Shown here: in pieces, positions 55,186 to 64,000 of the stretch | Layout of the letters: each line of letters starts with the position of its first letter | How positions within the stretch are numbered: position 1 is the stretch's first letter | From: Fomitopsis serialis | Taxonomy: Eukaryota; Basidiomycota; Agaricomycetes; Polyporales; Fomitopsidaceae | Direction of reading: 5' to 3' | DNA length: 64,000 nucleotides | NCBI RefSeq assembly: GCF_022376445.1 | Contig: NW_025955035.1 | Coordinates: 1 to 64,000 of the forward strand | Made by a program: the position numbers and the translations under genes | The notes under the pieces: generated by a model | Databases searched by the model: none | The model's input: only the letters and a program-made list of their open reading frames with translations | What the model was told of the DNA's origin: nothing

Positions 55186-57338
55186 ATGAGCGGGACCACT
55201 GAATCCTGGTCACCGAATTCCTGGAGGAACAAGCCAGCAGCACAGGTGCGTGCTCTACGACTACCAAAGTGCGGGGAAGGACGCTGACTCGCTACGTAGG
55301 ATGTAGTCTATCCGGACAGAGAGAAGCTCGACAAGTGCGTAACCCGCTGTTTGACTCTCAGGCTACGGCTCTAACCAGGTTGCTTTCAGAGTGCTCAATA
55401 AGATCCGGACGCTGCCTCCGTTAGTCACTCCCTCCGAGGTGCGCAGTGCTTCTCAGTTCCTTGTGCTTATCATTCTCAGCGTTCTCTCAGATCGAGAGGC
55501 TTCGCCAACAACTGAGCCAGGTCCAACGCAACGAAGCCTTCCTCCTGCATGCTGGAGACTGCGCGGAGAGCTTCGACGCCTGCACGCATGTACGCCCCTT
55601 CCCGTCCTTTCCTCATTCTCCCACAAGCTCACGCGAAGTAGGAAAACATCTCTGCGAAGATCGGCCTCATCCTGTCGTTCTCCCTCATCCTCATCTGGGG
55701 ATCCCGCAAGCCCGTCGTACGAATAGGGCGTATCGCCGGCCAGTACGCAAAGCCGAGGAGTAGCGCCACGGAGAAGATCGGAGACCGCGAGGTGTTCAGT
55801 TTCCGGTACGCTAGCCTGTGCGAGGCTCTTGCATTCAACTCACCTTGTCGCGTATGAAGAGGAGATAACGTGAATGGGTAATGTCTCCCTCGCTATGCGC
55901 ATCCTACAGCCTACTGACGTTGCACAGACTGGACCCAAATGACCGAACACCAGACCCCGAGCGCCTTCTGAGCGCGTACTTCCACTCAACCGCGACGCTC
56001 AACTACGTCCGCGGGCTGCTCACGTCCGGCTTTGCATCTCTTCACCATCCAAGGGACTGGTCACTCTCGCACGTCCGCTCCCCCGCACTCCGGTAGGCTC
56101 CCCGCCTCCCTCCACACCCACACAGTAACTTACACCCCGCAGGGAGGAATTCGAGCGCATCACCGAGGGCCTCTCCGATGCGCTCGACTTCACGCGCACG
56201 ATCGGGCTCGGCGCAGATGGCGGCGAGCGCGCCTCGTACGAGCAGGGCGGTGGGCGGGGCGTCCTCGGCGAGGTCGACTTCTACACGAGCCACGAGGGCC
56301 TCATGCTCGACTTCGAGGAGGCGATGACGCAACGTTCCCCGTGCCGTCGTCCATCGCGTCTACGTCGCGCTCCGCCATCACAATGCATCCCGCTCGCCAT
56401 CCGCGGAAGCGGAGGGCAAGGGCGAGGCCCAGGAAAGAGTACTACAACACGTCTGCGCACTTCTGTGGATTGGAGATAGGACGAGGCAGCTGACGGGCGC
56501 GCATGTGGAGTACTTCCGTGGCGTGAGGAACCCGATTGGGGTCAAGGTCGGGCCTACGATGCAGGCTGAAGAAGTCGTTCAACTGCTAGACAGTGAGTGC
56601 TTCGCTGCCGTAGGAATGTCCGTTCCGCCATTGACTCCTTGTGAACAGTCGTGAACCCAGACCGCGAGCCAGGAAAAGTCACCCTCATCACGCGCTACGG
56701 CGCCGGGAAGGTTCTGCATGTCCTCAGCCCGTCCGCTTACATTACGCTCATCTCCCCGCACAGGTCGAGCAACACCTCGCATCGCACATCACCGCCGTCC
56801 AGGCGTCAGGGCACCCCGTCGCCTGGATCTGCGACCCGATGCACGGCAATACGCTCACGTCCTCGACGGGGCTCAAGACGCGGCACTTCGGGACGATCAT
56901 CTCCGAGCTGACCGCGTGCCTCCGGATCCACGCCGAGTGCGGCTCGACGCTCAACGGCGTCAGCCTCGAGTTCACGGGCGAGCTGAGCGAGGACGGATTC
57001 AGCGTGACCGAGTGCCTGGGCGGTAGTATGGAGCTGGCGGAGGAAGAGCTGGGGCTGAGGTACCAGGTAAGTTATCCTTTAATACGCGGCGCAGGATTAG
57101 TGGGTTGATGCGCGATGCTTGACAGTCGTTCTGCGATCCGAGGTTGAACTTCGAGCAGTCGCTGGGTATGTGGCCCGTTACTCTGCTCTTTGGCCTTTGG
57201 CTTGACTGACATGAGTTTGCTTCAGACGTCGCGTTCTTGCTCTCGAATCACTTCAAGAAAGCACGCGGACGCGCGGCCGGAAAACGCGCAGAAGGCGACG
57301 TACTCTACTCCGAGCTTGGCGGCAGGAAGGCAGCATAG
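55186..57338 (+). pseudogene. class II DAHP synthase (3-deoxy-7-phosphoheptulonate synthase), frameshifted
   Basis: First enzyme of the shikimate pathway: condenses phosphoenolpyruvate with erythrose 4-phosphate. This is the plant-type (class II) form. Exon blocks: WSPNSWR at the start (ATG 55,186); LPPLVTPSE; LLHAGDCAESF with the metal-ligand Cys; [54 protein letters not shown] with the metal-ligand His; EFTGELSEDGFSVTECLGG; YQSFCDPRLNFEQSLDVAFLL; stop TAG 57,336. There are about eleven exons. Single bases are missing near 56,430-56,436 (before KEYYNTS) and 56,458-56,464 (SAHF-L-W). The rest is excellent, so consensus errors are quite possible. Confidence 0.85.
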
Positions 57339-57646
57339 GTGTGCCGAGGTCAACCTCGCCGTTCGCTCAATCGCTGTCAGAAACAAACGGACTTGTAATG
57401 TGGTTTTGGAAACGAAGTGTACTCACCACAAAATCTCGCTACATAGGCGCTTCCTCGTGAACGCTACAGCGATGTCATTTCATGCTAGTGTACAACGGTG
57501 ATGTCGTGCGGTAGACTGTTCGATACAACTTGAGAGGACTCCTCCAAACTAGAGGGGGAGAAGAGAGGACATCAGCCACGGGAGGAGCCAACACGCGAGC
57601 ATCCACTCCTCACCTTACATCCGATTCCAGCGCTACCCCGCGCAGA

Positions 57647-58484
57647 TCATTCGCCGCCTTTCTTCTTCTTTTCTTCTACTTCAACGATGTTGTCCTTCGG
57701 AACGCCCTTCAGTAGGCCCACGCCTTCCTCGATCATCTCCACGATATCTCCAGAGACGTCGCCTTGAACGACAATCTCGTCGTTCCCCTGTGGGTTCTTC
57801 GTCACAGACGCGCCTGTTGCGAACTTTTGTGCGAAAAACTTGGCGGCTTTCTTCAGGTCGACGTCTGCAATGCGCCATAGTAGTCAGAGGGAAGCGAAGG
57901 CGCGGGTAATGCGAATCGATGGGGAAGTGAACAGATACGTACCGAAAGCTTCGAGCCCATGCACGGCGGTAACGAACTTGCGCTTGTTCCGCTCTATTCG
58001 CTTGATCGTCACCTGAGACGCCTACAATAACACACGTCAATTTATGGCGATGGAAGGGAGGACGGTCCGTGCGCACCATCTTCTTCTTTTGCGCCGCCTC
58101 TGCTTTCGCCTCTGCCTTCGCCTCTTTCTTCGCAGTATCCTTCTCTAGCTTCTCCTGCGCCTCCAAACTGAGTGTGCCCAGCTTGGCTTGAAGTGCCCCT
58201 GTACCAGCGATTAACATATATAGCAGCACGGAAGGGCAAGAAGGACGGACGTGCCTTCTGAGTAGTACTTGTCGTACAAGTCTGAGTCGTTCTCGTGCAG
58301 CCATTCCTTACACTTTGTCAGATGCGAGCCAAACTCGCAGTACTCCACTGGGAATGTGCAGACTTCAATAGCTTTGAGCTTCAAGCACGGCGAGTTTCAC
58401 TGCAGGGAAGATCGCACCTCCACAATACAAAACTTGCACGGGCTGTACTGGCTGCTCAGCCTGTGGTGTTTCCGGCTCTGCCAT
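57647..58484 (-). CDS. TMA22: translation machinery-associated protein 22 (DENR homologue)
   Basis: Exons (complement) 57647-57864, 57943-58021, 58077-58198, 58255-58362 and 58418-58484 give 197 aa, in frame throughout. DENR/Tma22 pairs with MCT-1/Tma20 and acts in ribosome recycling and reinitiation by removing deacylated tRNA from 40S subunits. The N-terminal zinc site uses C21, C24, C31 and C40 (YCGVC, YCEFG, TKC). [18 protein letters not shown] is the family signature. A Lys/Ala/Glu helix follows. The SUI1/eIF1-like domain covers about residues 100-188 ([50 protein letters not shown]). The junction after SE requires a GC-AG intron (donor GCACGT at 58,254). Usual family length is about 190-200. 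Confidence 0.93.
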
Positions 58485-59145
58485 GGTCTCTTGCTCGAGC
58501 AAAAATCAACGAGCCGAATCGCAGTTGAGTCGATCCTCCCTGTAACTTCAGGGCACTGGGAGATATTGCAGTTGTGGAGGCGATGGACGAGATGGTGGTG
58601 GTGAACGACTCCTGGCGATCGAGAGGTGGCTGTAGACGGTCGATTGGCCGAAGCATGCCCGAGGGGTCCCGGGACCAGATCACGGTGGTCGTCCGTGGAT
58701 CCTTGTGAGGCGCCGACGTACACACTTCATATAGGAGACTAATAGGAGTAGTTCGTCTCGGTGGGGTATATATGGCAACAGGACACTGACACTGGCTCAC
58801 GCCGCGGCGCACAGGCTGTCGATACATTGTTGGCTGCTAAACGCAGCCTGGAATACACGGACTGCGTTGAATGTATTGCTACTACTACTACGTGATGAGG
58901 GAGGGAAATGTACTACGCGATACATGGGTGCAGACATACATGAAATACAGACTGCTAGTGAACTGCGGCGTACTAAGACAGCAACGAGAGCCGATAAATA
59001 TGGGTGTGGCCCGACAACTAAAATAACGTCGTGATGCAAATCATGCAAGTCGTAAAGCGTAAGTATCTCGCGGCCGGTAGCGAGTCATAATAGTGTCCAT
59101 GTCCGGTCAGATGCGTCCAGCACATGGAGTGAAGATCGCCAAACC
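58485..59145. other. no gene supported; promoter of TMA22
   Basis: Upstream of TMA22 and downstream of the next minus-strand gene. It holds only short frames. Confidence 0.45.
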
Positions 59146-59896
59146 TCAGCGCCTCAATGCTGCCAACATGGCCATCGGATCGTTGCGGGTGAGCACAACG
59201 TGTATCTCCGCCTCGAAAACACCATCCTGGCCGTTCGACACGGAGACCAGGATGAGGTTCTCGATGGTGATAGCACCCCTGCCCAGCTTCCAACCCTCGC
59301 GTCCCTTCTCTCTGGGACCTTCGAGCTCGGCTCTCTGTGATCGGCCACGATGTCAAACGCGGTCACGTGCCTTAGATGCAACGCGTACTCACCGCAATGA
59401 GTTGACTGTACTGACCAATCACGGCCACCGCGACGTCGACTCGCGTCGCTGGCGAGGGGATCGGTACTCCAGTCACGCACTCAACTTGCGAGTAGCCTGG
59501 CCACTGAGCACCCATGTCAGGGGGAGAGCAGAAGGCAGCAGAGGCGGTTGTACGTACACTCAGCCGTATGTTGAACACGCTGCCTGGGGATCGATTCGCG
59601 AAGACATGGTCAGAGGCATGCCGAAGAATACCGCCAGGTGCCATCCCGCTCTGTAGGAACGCGAGCGGGAGTCCTCGTCCACCAAAGAGGCCCTGCACGG
59701 TGTCAAACGTGATGGTAATTTGACCAGCCCATGCTGGCAGCGGTCTTAGCAGACTCCCGCTGGAAGTGCGCGGAACGCGGAAGGTGTCTTCAACGAATGA
59801 CCCCCGAACACGGTGGTCTTCCAGTGCGGATACAAGTGAAGAGTACGATGAGACGTTCTCGGGGTGGAGGGTGGGGTGGAGGGATTTGTTGGACAT
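59146..59896 (-). CDS. conserved-looking protein of unknown function
   Basis: Exons (complement) 59146-59334, 59393-59503 and 59558-59896 give 212 aa from MSNKSLHPTLHPE. An in-frame ATG at 59,950 would add 18 residues. Introns are 58 and 54 nt with GTGAGT and GTACGT donors, and all phases agree. There is no signal peptide or membrane segment. Visible stretches are LPAWAGQITITFDTVQGLFG, GSVFNIRLS, WPGYSQVECV, TRVDVAVAVIGQYSQLIA and AITIENLILVSVSNGQDGVF, ending with EIHVVLTRNDPMAMLAALRR. Alternating hydrophobic residues suggest a beta-sandwich-like fold. The family was not recognised. It is followed on the same strand by TMA22. Confidence 0.72.
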
Positions 59897-60058
59897 TTTT
59901 TCGCAGGGCGGGACGTTGGGCGATTCGTAAACAGTGCAAATAGAGAACAAGATTAAACAGCAATAGAGAGCAAGCCGGACGAACGAATCAACGTCGTGCG
60001 GTCAGAACAGGGTGAACAGAACGGATGGATAGAGGGGACGCACCATTCCGGGACACAG

Positions 60059-60069
60059 AATTTATACTC
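60059..60069 (-). promoter_or_regulatory. TATA box of the 212-aa protein gene
   Basis: AGTATAAATTC on the minus strand, roughly 110-165 bp upstream of the two candidate start codons. Confidence 0.45.
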
Positions 60070-61001
60070 GTCGCGCGACCGTCCGCCCATTACCAGATAT
60101 ATCCAACAAAGCGCGTCCCTCGATCGCGACGCACCATAACGAGAGCGTACTCGACGAGGTCAATGGGCTCGCTCGCGTGGGGGGACGGTACAGGGGGGCG
60201 GGGAACAATACACACGTGGGGCATACCATTAGCAATCTACAAAGACCCTTAGCAACTCGAGACTTACCCCAGGTTTCGTCGTCTTGCCTCAGCCAAAATT
60301 GCCTTACTTACATCGCATTCTTCCTGGATACCAGTGGTGGTCGCAACGAGTGGCGAAGGGGAACCAATGATCAGCTTGGAACCTGCCTTGTCTTGTGCAA
60401 CGTTTTCGTTCAACAATAGATGGATCGACCACAAAGCCACGCGAGAACGCGCTGATTGCGCATGAAACACCGGTATTGAACGGATGCTGGAGGGGGTGGT
60501 ACAATGACGACACGAGGTAGACAGAAAGACTTCAGCGGCACCGTTTACGCGCCTATCATCGGGTCCTTCGGTTTATGGAAGACAAAGATCTACAGTGTCA
60601 CACAAGCTAACCGCGTAAGCATTATTCAACATTGAAGCTTCATGAACAACGATACCGCTCTACGAAGACGATCGAGCCATTCAAGTTTCATCTGTTACTT
60701 TCAAAATGTCTTCAGCATGTGTCTGGAAAAACCACGCCAAGACCATGTTAATCATTGTGAGCCGCATCGAGCATGCATTGTACATGAGTGGAACTTCCAA
60801 GTCCGCGAAACTGAAGTGGCCTGACAGGCCGGCCACTCGCAGAGAACCCACGTGACCGATATGTCGCATTCAACAATCAATCGAACGAGTATGTTGAATA
60901 TAGGAGCAAGGCCCCTTTCGAAACAACACTTGCAACAGTGTACAACAACTCACTGAGATTAGGATCCGGGCAATACAACAGAAGCCGCGATAAATTAGTG
61001 T
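60070..61001. other. no gene supported
   Basis: Between the 212-aa protein gene and the 3' end of the auxilin gene. It is slightly AT-richer than its surroundings. No coding sequence was recognised. Confidence 0.45.
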
Positions 61002-63876
61002 CTATTGCTTGAACGCGTTCCAAGCATCATTCAGCGACCCGAAGACACCGTTCGCAATCATCCTCTGCTCCAGTGTCGTGTTCTTCGCGTTCAGCTATAT
61101 CATCCATTAGCACCATTGCCCCCTCACATGCCTAGAACACAAATGAAGAGCCACACACCTTGTCGGGATGCAGCTTCGCAATCGCCTTCGTGTACCTGAT
61201 CTTCACCTGGCTCGGCGTTACGAGCTCGTGCATGCCCACCTTCTGCCAGCCGAGCTCAGGCCAGAGCACCGTGTCAAGGCTCGCAATCAACGCGCGGATG
61301 TTCGTCTCTTTCCCGTTCTTCCACCCCGCCAGCTTTGCGTCTACGACGTCCTTCAGCTCGTGCTTCGCCTGCGCCTCCGCTTCCGCCGCCTGGTTCGCCT
61401 CGCGCACGCGGTCAACAGCCTCAGTGGGCACAACGACTGCAGGAGCAGGACGCGGCCTCGGCTTGGGCGCCGACCTCACAGAGGGCGCGGACGCAGAGGC
61501 AGCAGCAGGAAGGGGGACGTCTGTCCCCGCGGAGAGCATCTTGCGACAACGCCCGACGCCCTTGACGGCCTCCATGCGCGCCTTGCCCGCAAAGTCCGCA
61601 CCCGCGATCGTCTCCCAGTCCTGGCGAGCCGTCTCCCACTTCTCCTTGCCTTCGTACGCCTCCGCGCGGCGCCAGAACGCCTTCACGAGCGCGTCTGCGA
61701 GGTCAACCCCCGCGCCCTCGTCCTCCTGCGTCACTTTGGCCTCACGCGTAGGGTGATACGACGGCCCGATGAGCGTGATCACCGTGGTAGCATCGTCGAT
61801 CGCACCAGTGTGGTCACCAGTCTTGATGCGTGCGAGTGCGCGGTTGTTGTAGAGTGGGACGAGGAGCAGGTGAGAGTCGGGGAGGGTGGCGATGGCGGAG
61901 GTGTAGGAAGTCTCTGCCTCCGCGTACCGTCCGAGCTTGAACATCTCAGTACCTGCAGCTTTGTGCTTCGCCGATGCGGCCATCGCAGCCGACGATGCTG
62001 ATACTGTCTTCCGCTGTGTTAGCCGGATCGGGGAGGGTACGCGGGGCGGAGGCTGCGCTCTCGAAGTCGATGCTGCATGTTGTGTGGACGGTGTCGGTGC
62101 TTGACTCCGCGACGGTGTCTTCCGCCGCCACGGCGAGGTATACACAGCTGGCGCGTCATCCGACAAAAGGTCGCCCGTCTTGACTCTCGACGCAGCAGAC
62201 TGTGCCTCAGGCCTCTGGCGCGCTTCCGCCTGCTTACGCCGCGCTTGAGGAGCAGGCCTCTGCGGGAGGACCTCATCGCCATCCTTGAACCCACTAACCC
62301 CTCCCTCTGCTCCCCGTCCCCAAGCTCCCCTTCCGGCGCCTCCTGCATCCATTTCGGCCGCCCGTTCGCGTTCGGCGAGCCTGAGCTCCCCTGGCGCGAG
62401 GTCGCAGCACGCTCCTCGTACGCCTTCAGCGCCTTCTCCTTGCCCTCCTTCCAGAACGCGTTTGCGCGGTTGAACATGGTCAGCCCGATCTCGCTCGCCT
62501 GCGCAATGAGCTTGTCCGCCTGCTCCTGCAGGTTCCGCTGTGCCTCCACAGACCCGGGCGACGGGCCATTCCGCGGTGGCGCCTCGCGCGCGCGCCCGGA
62601 GGCGCTCGGGCGAGACGTCGGAGCTGGACGTCGCCGCGGGGGCGCAGACTGTTCCTCGTCGGACTCGTAGTAGCGCTCGTACCCAGGCTCGCGCTGCGTT
62701 CTATGGTTGTCTGTACTTGCGGGCTCTGACGCGCTAGCGTTGGCGAGCAATGTCTCGAGGGCTGCCTCTACATCTAACCCTGTGTCGGTGGAGGCAAGCG
62801 CGACACGCGCCTGTTCCACAGAGAAGCCCATTTCTACGATCTTCCCGAGGATGTGGGGAGGCGGAGAAACCGCCCGAGACTGTGGTCTCGAACGCGAAGG
62901 CACAGTCTGAGACGACGAAATTGCTCGATTAGATTGGCTCTGCAGGCAATGTCCATGAGCGCAAGGAAACCCTGTGCGGATGTATGTACGTACAGATGAC
63001 GGTGGTGAACGCTGCGAGACTGGTTTACTAAGTTCTCCAAGTATGTCGTCCTCGTCTGACTGGTCACCGAGCAGCCCGTCCTCACGATCACCGAAGTCGA
63101 AATCGCCTGGTGTATCCGAGCGGCTTTGAGGAGGGTGAGGGGAAGTCCGCGTTGATTGGGCGGAGGGAATAGGGTTGAATTCGTCTAGGTCTAATAACGA
63201 CTCTCCTCGTGGTGGTGCAGACGTACGTTTCCGGGCAGCGGGCTGAGAGATGAAATCGTCCAGTCCCCAGTCATCCTGTGGGGCGGTGACTTGGTGGTAG
63301 ATGGCTTCGTGGTGGATGTAGACGACTTTGCGGCATCCGAGCCAAATAACCAGTCGTCGTCTTGGGGTGCGCTCACCTGAGCGGGCGTAGATGGTTTGGC
63401 GGCGGGCACGAGGTTCCCAAGCGAGTCAAGTCCCGCCCATGCATTTGCGGACTGCTTCGCAGCGGCGTGCTGTTGTTGCGACTGTTCCCTCCTCTCCCGC
63501 TCTGCCTGAGCTGCGCGCTCGGCTATGGTCATGTTCGCGCGATTCGCAGTGGAGCCGGGTGCAAGTGAGCCAGAGAAGAGACCGCTGAACGCATCGCTGC
63601 CTGAGCTAGGAGACTTTTGCACCGGTTTCGCGCCCATAGATGGAGACATACTGCTCGTTCCCAGTGATCGCGTAGACTGGATCGGCCCAGCGGCCCCTGG
63701 CGTGCCCGAGCGCGAGGCAGGGACGAAGCTGCCGGCGATGCAAGCATGGAGAACACATCGTTCTTCGCGTTCCGAGAGGGGGGTATTACTGGGGCCAGAG
63801 ATCCCAGCTTGCGTGGCTGTTCTGCTGGTTTGCTTACGCCGGTCGAGTTCCAGAGGTCAGCGAATGAGTCGGACAT
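61002..63876 (-). pseudogene. auxilin-like J-domain protein (clathrin uncoating), frameshifted
   Basis: Homologue of yeast Swa2/auxilin, which recruits Hsc70 to clathrin-coated vesicles. In order on the minus strand: MSDSFADLW and the LGSLAPVIPPS start (63,876); AERAAQAERERREQ helix; short acidic DDWLFG and DDWGLDDF motifs like clathrin/adaptor-binding sites; a UBA domain (HILGKIVEMGFSVEQARVAL, about 62,850); a linker; three TPR-like helical pairs (AGTEMFKLGRYAEAETSY, LYNNRALARIKTGDHTGAI, KAFWRRAEAYEGKEKWETA); and a J domain with HPD intact (AKLHPDK), split by an intron at 61,095-61,158. It ends GSLNDAWNAFKQ, TAG 61,002. Frames switch near 63,731-63,745, 63,281-63,300 and 62,289-62,306, each cured by one added base. 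Confidence 0.85.
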
Positions 63877-64000
63877 GGCGCTCGGGTAGGCCAGCTACAG
63901 ATGAACGGTGAAGTCGTGTGCGTCGTGATGATGGCGAGGCAGGTGATTAGTGGCCCGTATGGGGCTCTAGGCCGTATACAGAGACGAGAATGTCCACCCA
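63877..64000. other. upstream region of the auxilin-like gene
   Basis: Presumed 5' leader and promoter of the minus-strand auxilin-like gene, cut by the window edge. Confidence 0.5.

Noticed and set aside
58456..58827. 123-codon frame upstream of TMA22
   Set aside because: Overlaps the TMA22 start and has no recognisable content. Most likely promoter sequence.
1..64000. tRNA, rRNA or CRISPR features
   Set aside because: Scanned by eye for tRNA arms, conserved rRNA stretches and regular spacer arrays. None was found, though a covariance-model search could still reveal a tRNA I missed.

Overview
The window is nuclear DNA of a filamentous basidiomycete, most likely an Agaricomycete. The genes are split by many 48-60 nt GT-AG introns with CTAAC/TTAAC-like branch points. 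The mobile elements (Plavaka, KDZ, Ty3/gypsy with antisense genes) are those typical of mushroom-forming fungi. The species cannot be named from the sequence.

Bases 1-30,600 are mostly mobile-element wreckage with few host genes. They hold the 3' end of a Ty3/gypsy element (1-~4,400) with two spliced antisense genes, the second apparently inside the 3' LTR. A Plavaka transposase gene (5,677-10,466) is split by a 1,557-bp solo-LTR-like insertion that carries a homologue of the second antisense gene. Then come a block of GC-rich degenerate repeats (10.9-11.7 kb), a broken LRR/F-box-type gene (13.7-15.1 kb), a mitochondrially targeted protein gene (15.35-16.64 kb), a minisatellite (17.4-17.9 kb), and a 4,479-bp pogo/Fot1-like element with perfect 26-bp TIRs and a TA duplication (18,636-23,114). 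An AEC-family transporter (25.2-27.2 kb, frameshifted) and an intact SDR gene (28.0-29.1 kb) follow.

Bases ~30,695-43,854 are one large KDZ-superfamily DNA transposon of about 13.2 kb. Its ends are long inverted repeats full of the palindrome GAGTACTC. It carries an intact eight-exon KDZ transposase (1109 aa, minus strand) and, divergently, three accessory genes of unknown function. Two of these are intact (575 aa and 525 aa, the latter with a SUMO-interaction-like motif and a C-x2-C pair); the third appears frameshifted. The element sits inside the last exon of a metallophosphoesterase gene. The last 21 or so codons of that gene lie on the far side of the element (30,628-30,694), and the reading frame joins exactly if the element and one GGG duplication are removed. 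This is the most notable structure in the window.

Bases 43,855-64,000 are gene-dense: metallophosphoesterase (disrupted), serine racemase, GH18 chitinase, a small secreted protein, a retinol-dehydrogenase-like SDR, class II DAHP synthase (shikimate pathway), the DENR/Tma22 translation factor, an unrecognised 212-aa protein, and an auxilin-type J-domain cochaperone. Several of these (metallophosphoesterase, chitinase, secreted protein, DAHP synthase, auxilin) and the AEC and LRR genes carry single-base deletions, often in homopolymers. Others nearby (serine racemase, both SDRs, Tma22, KDZ transposase) are intact. Whether this is consensus error or real decay cannot be decided from one sequence.

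No rRNA, tRNA or CRISPR array was recognised. Exon coordinates were worked out by hand from splice signals and reading frame and should be treated as models.
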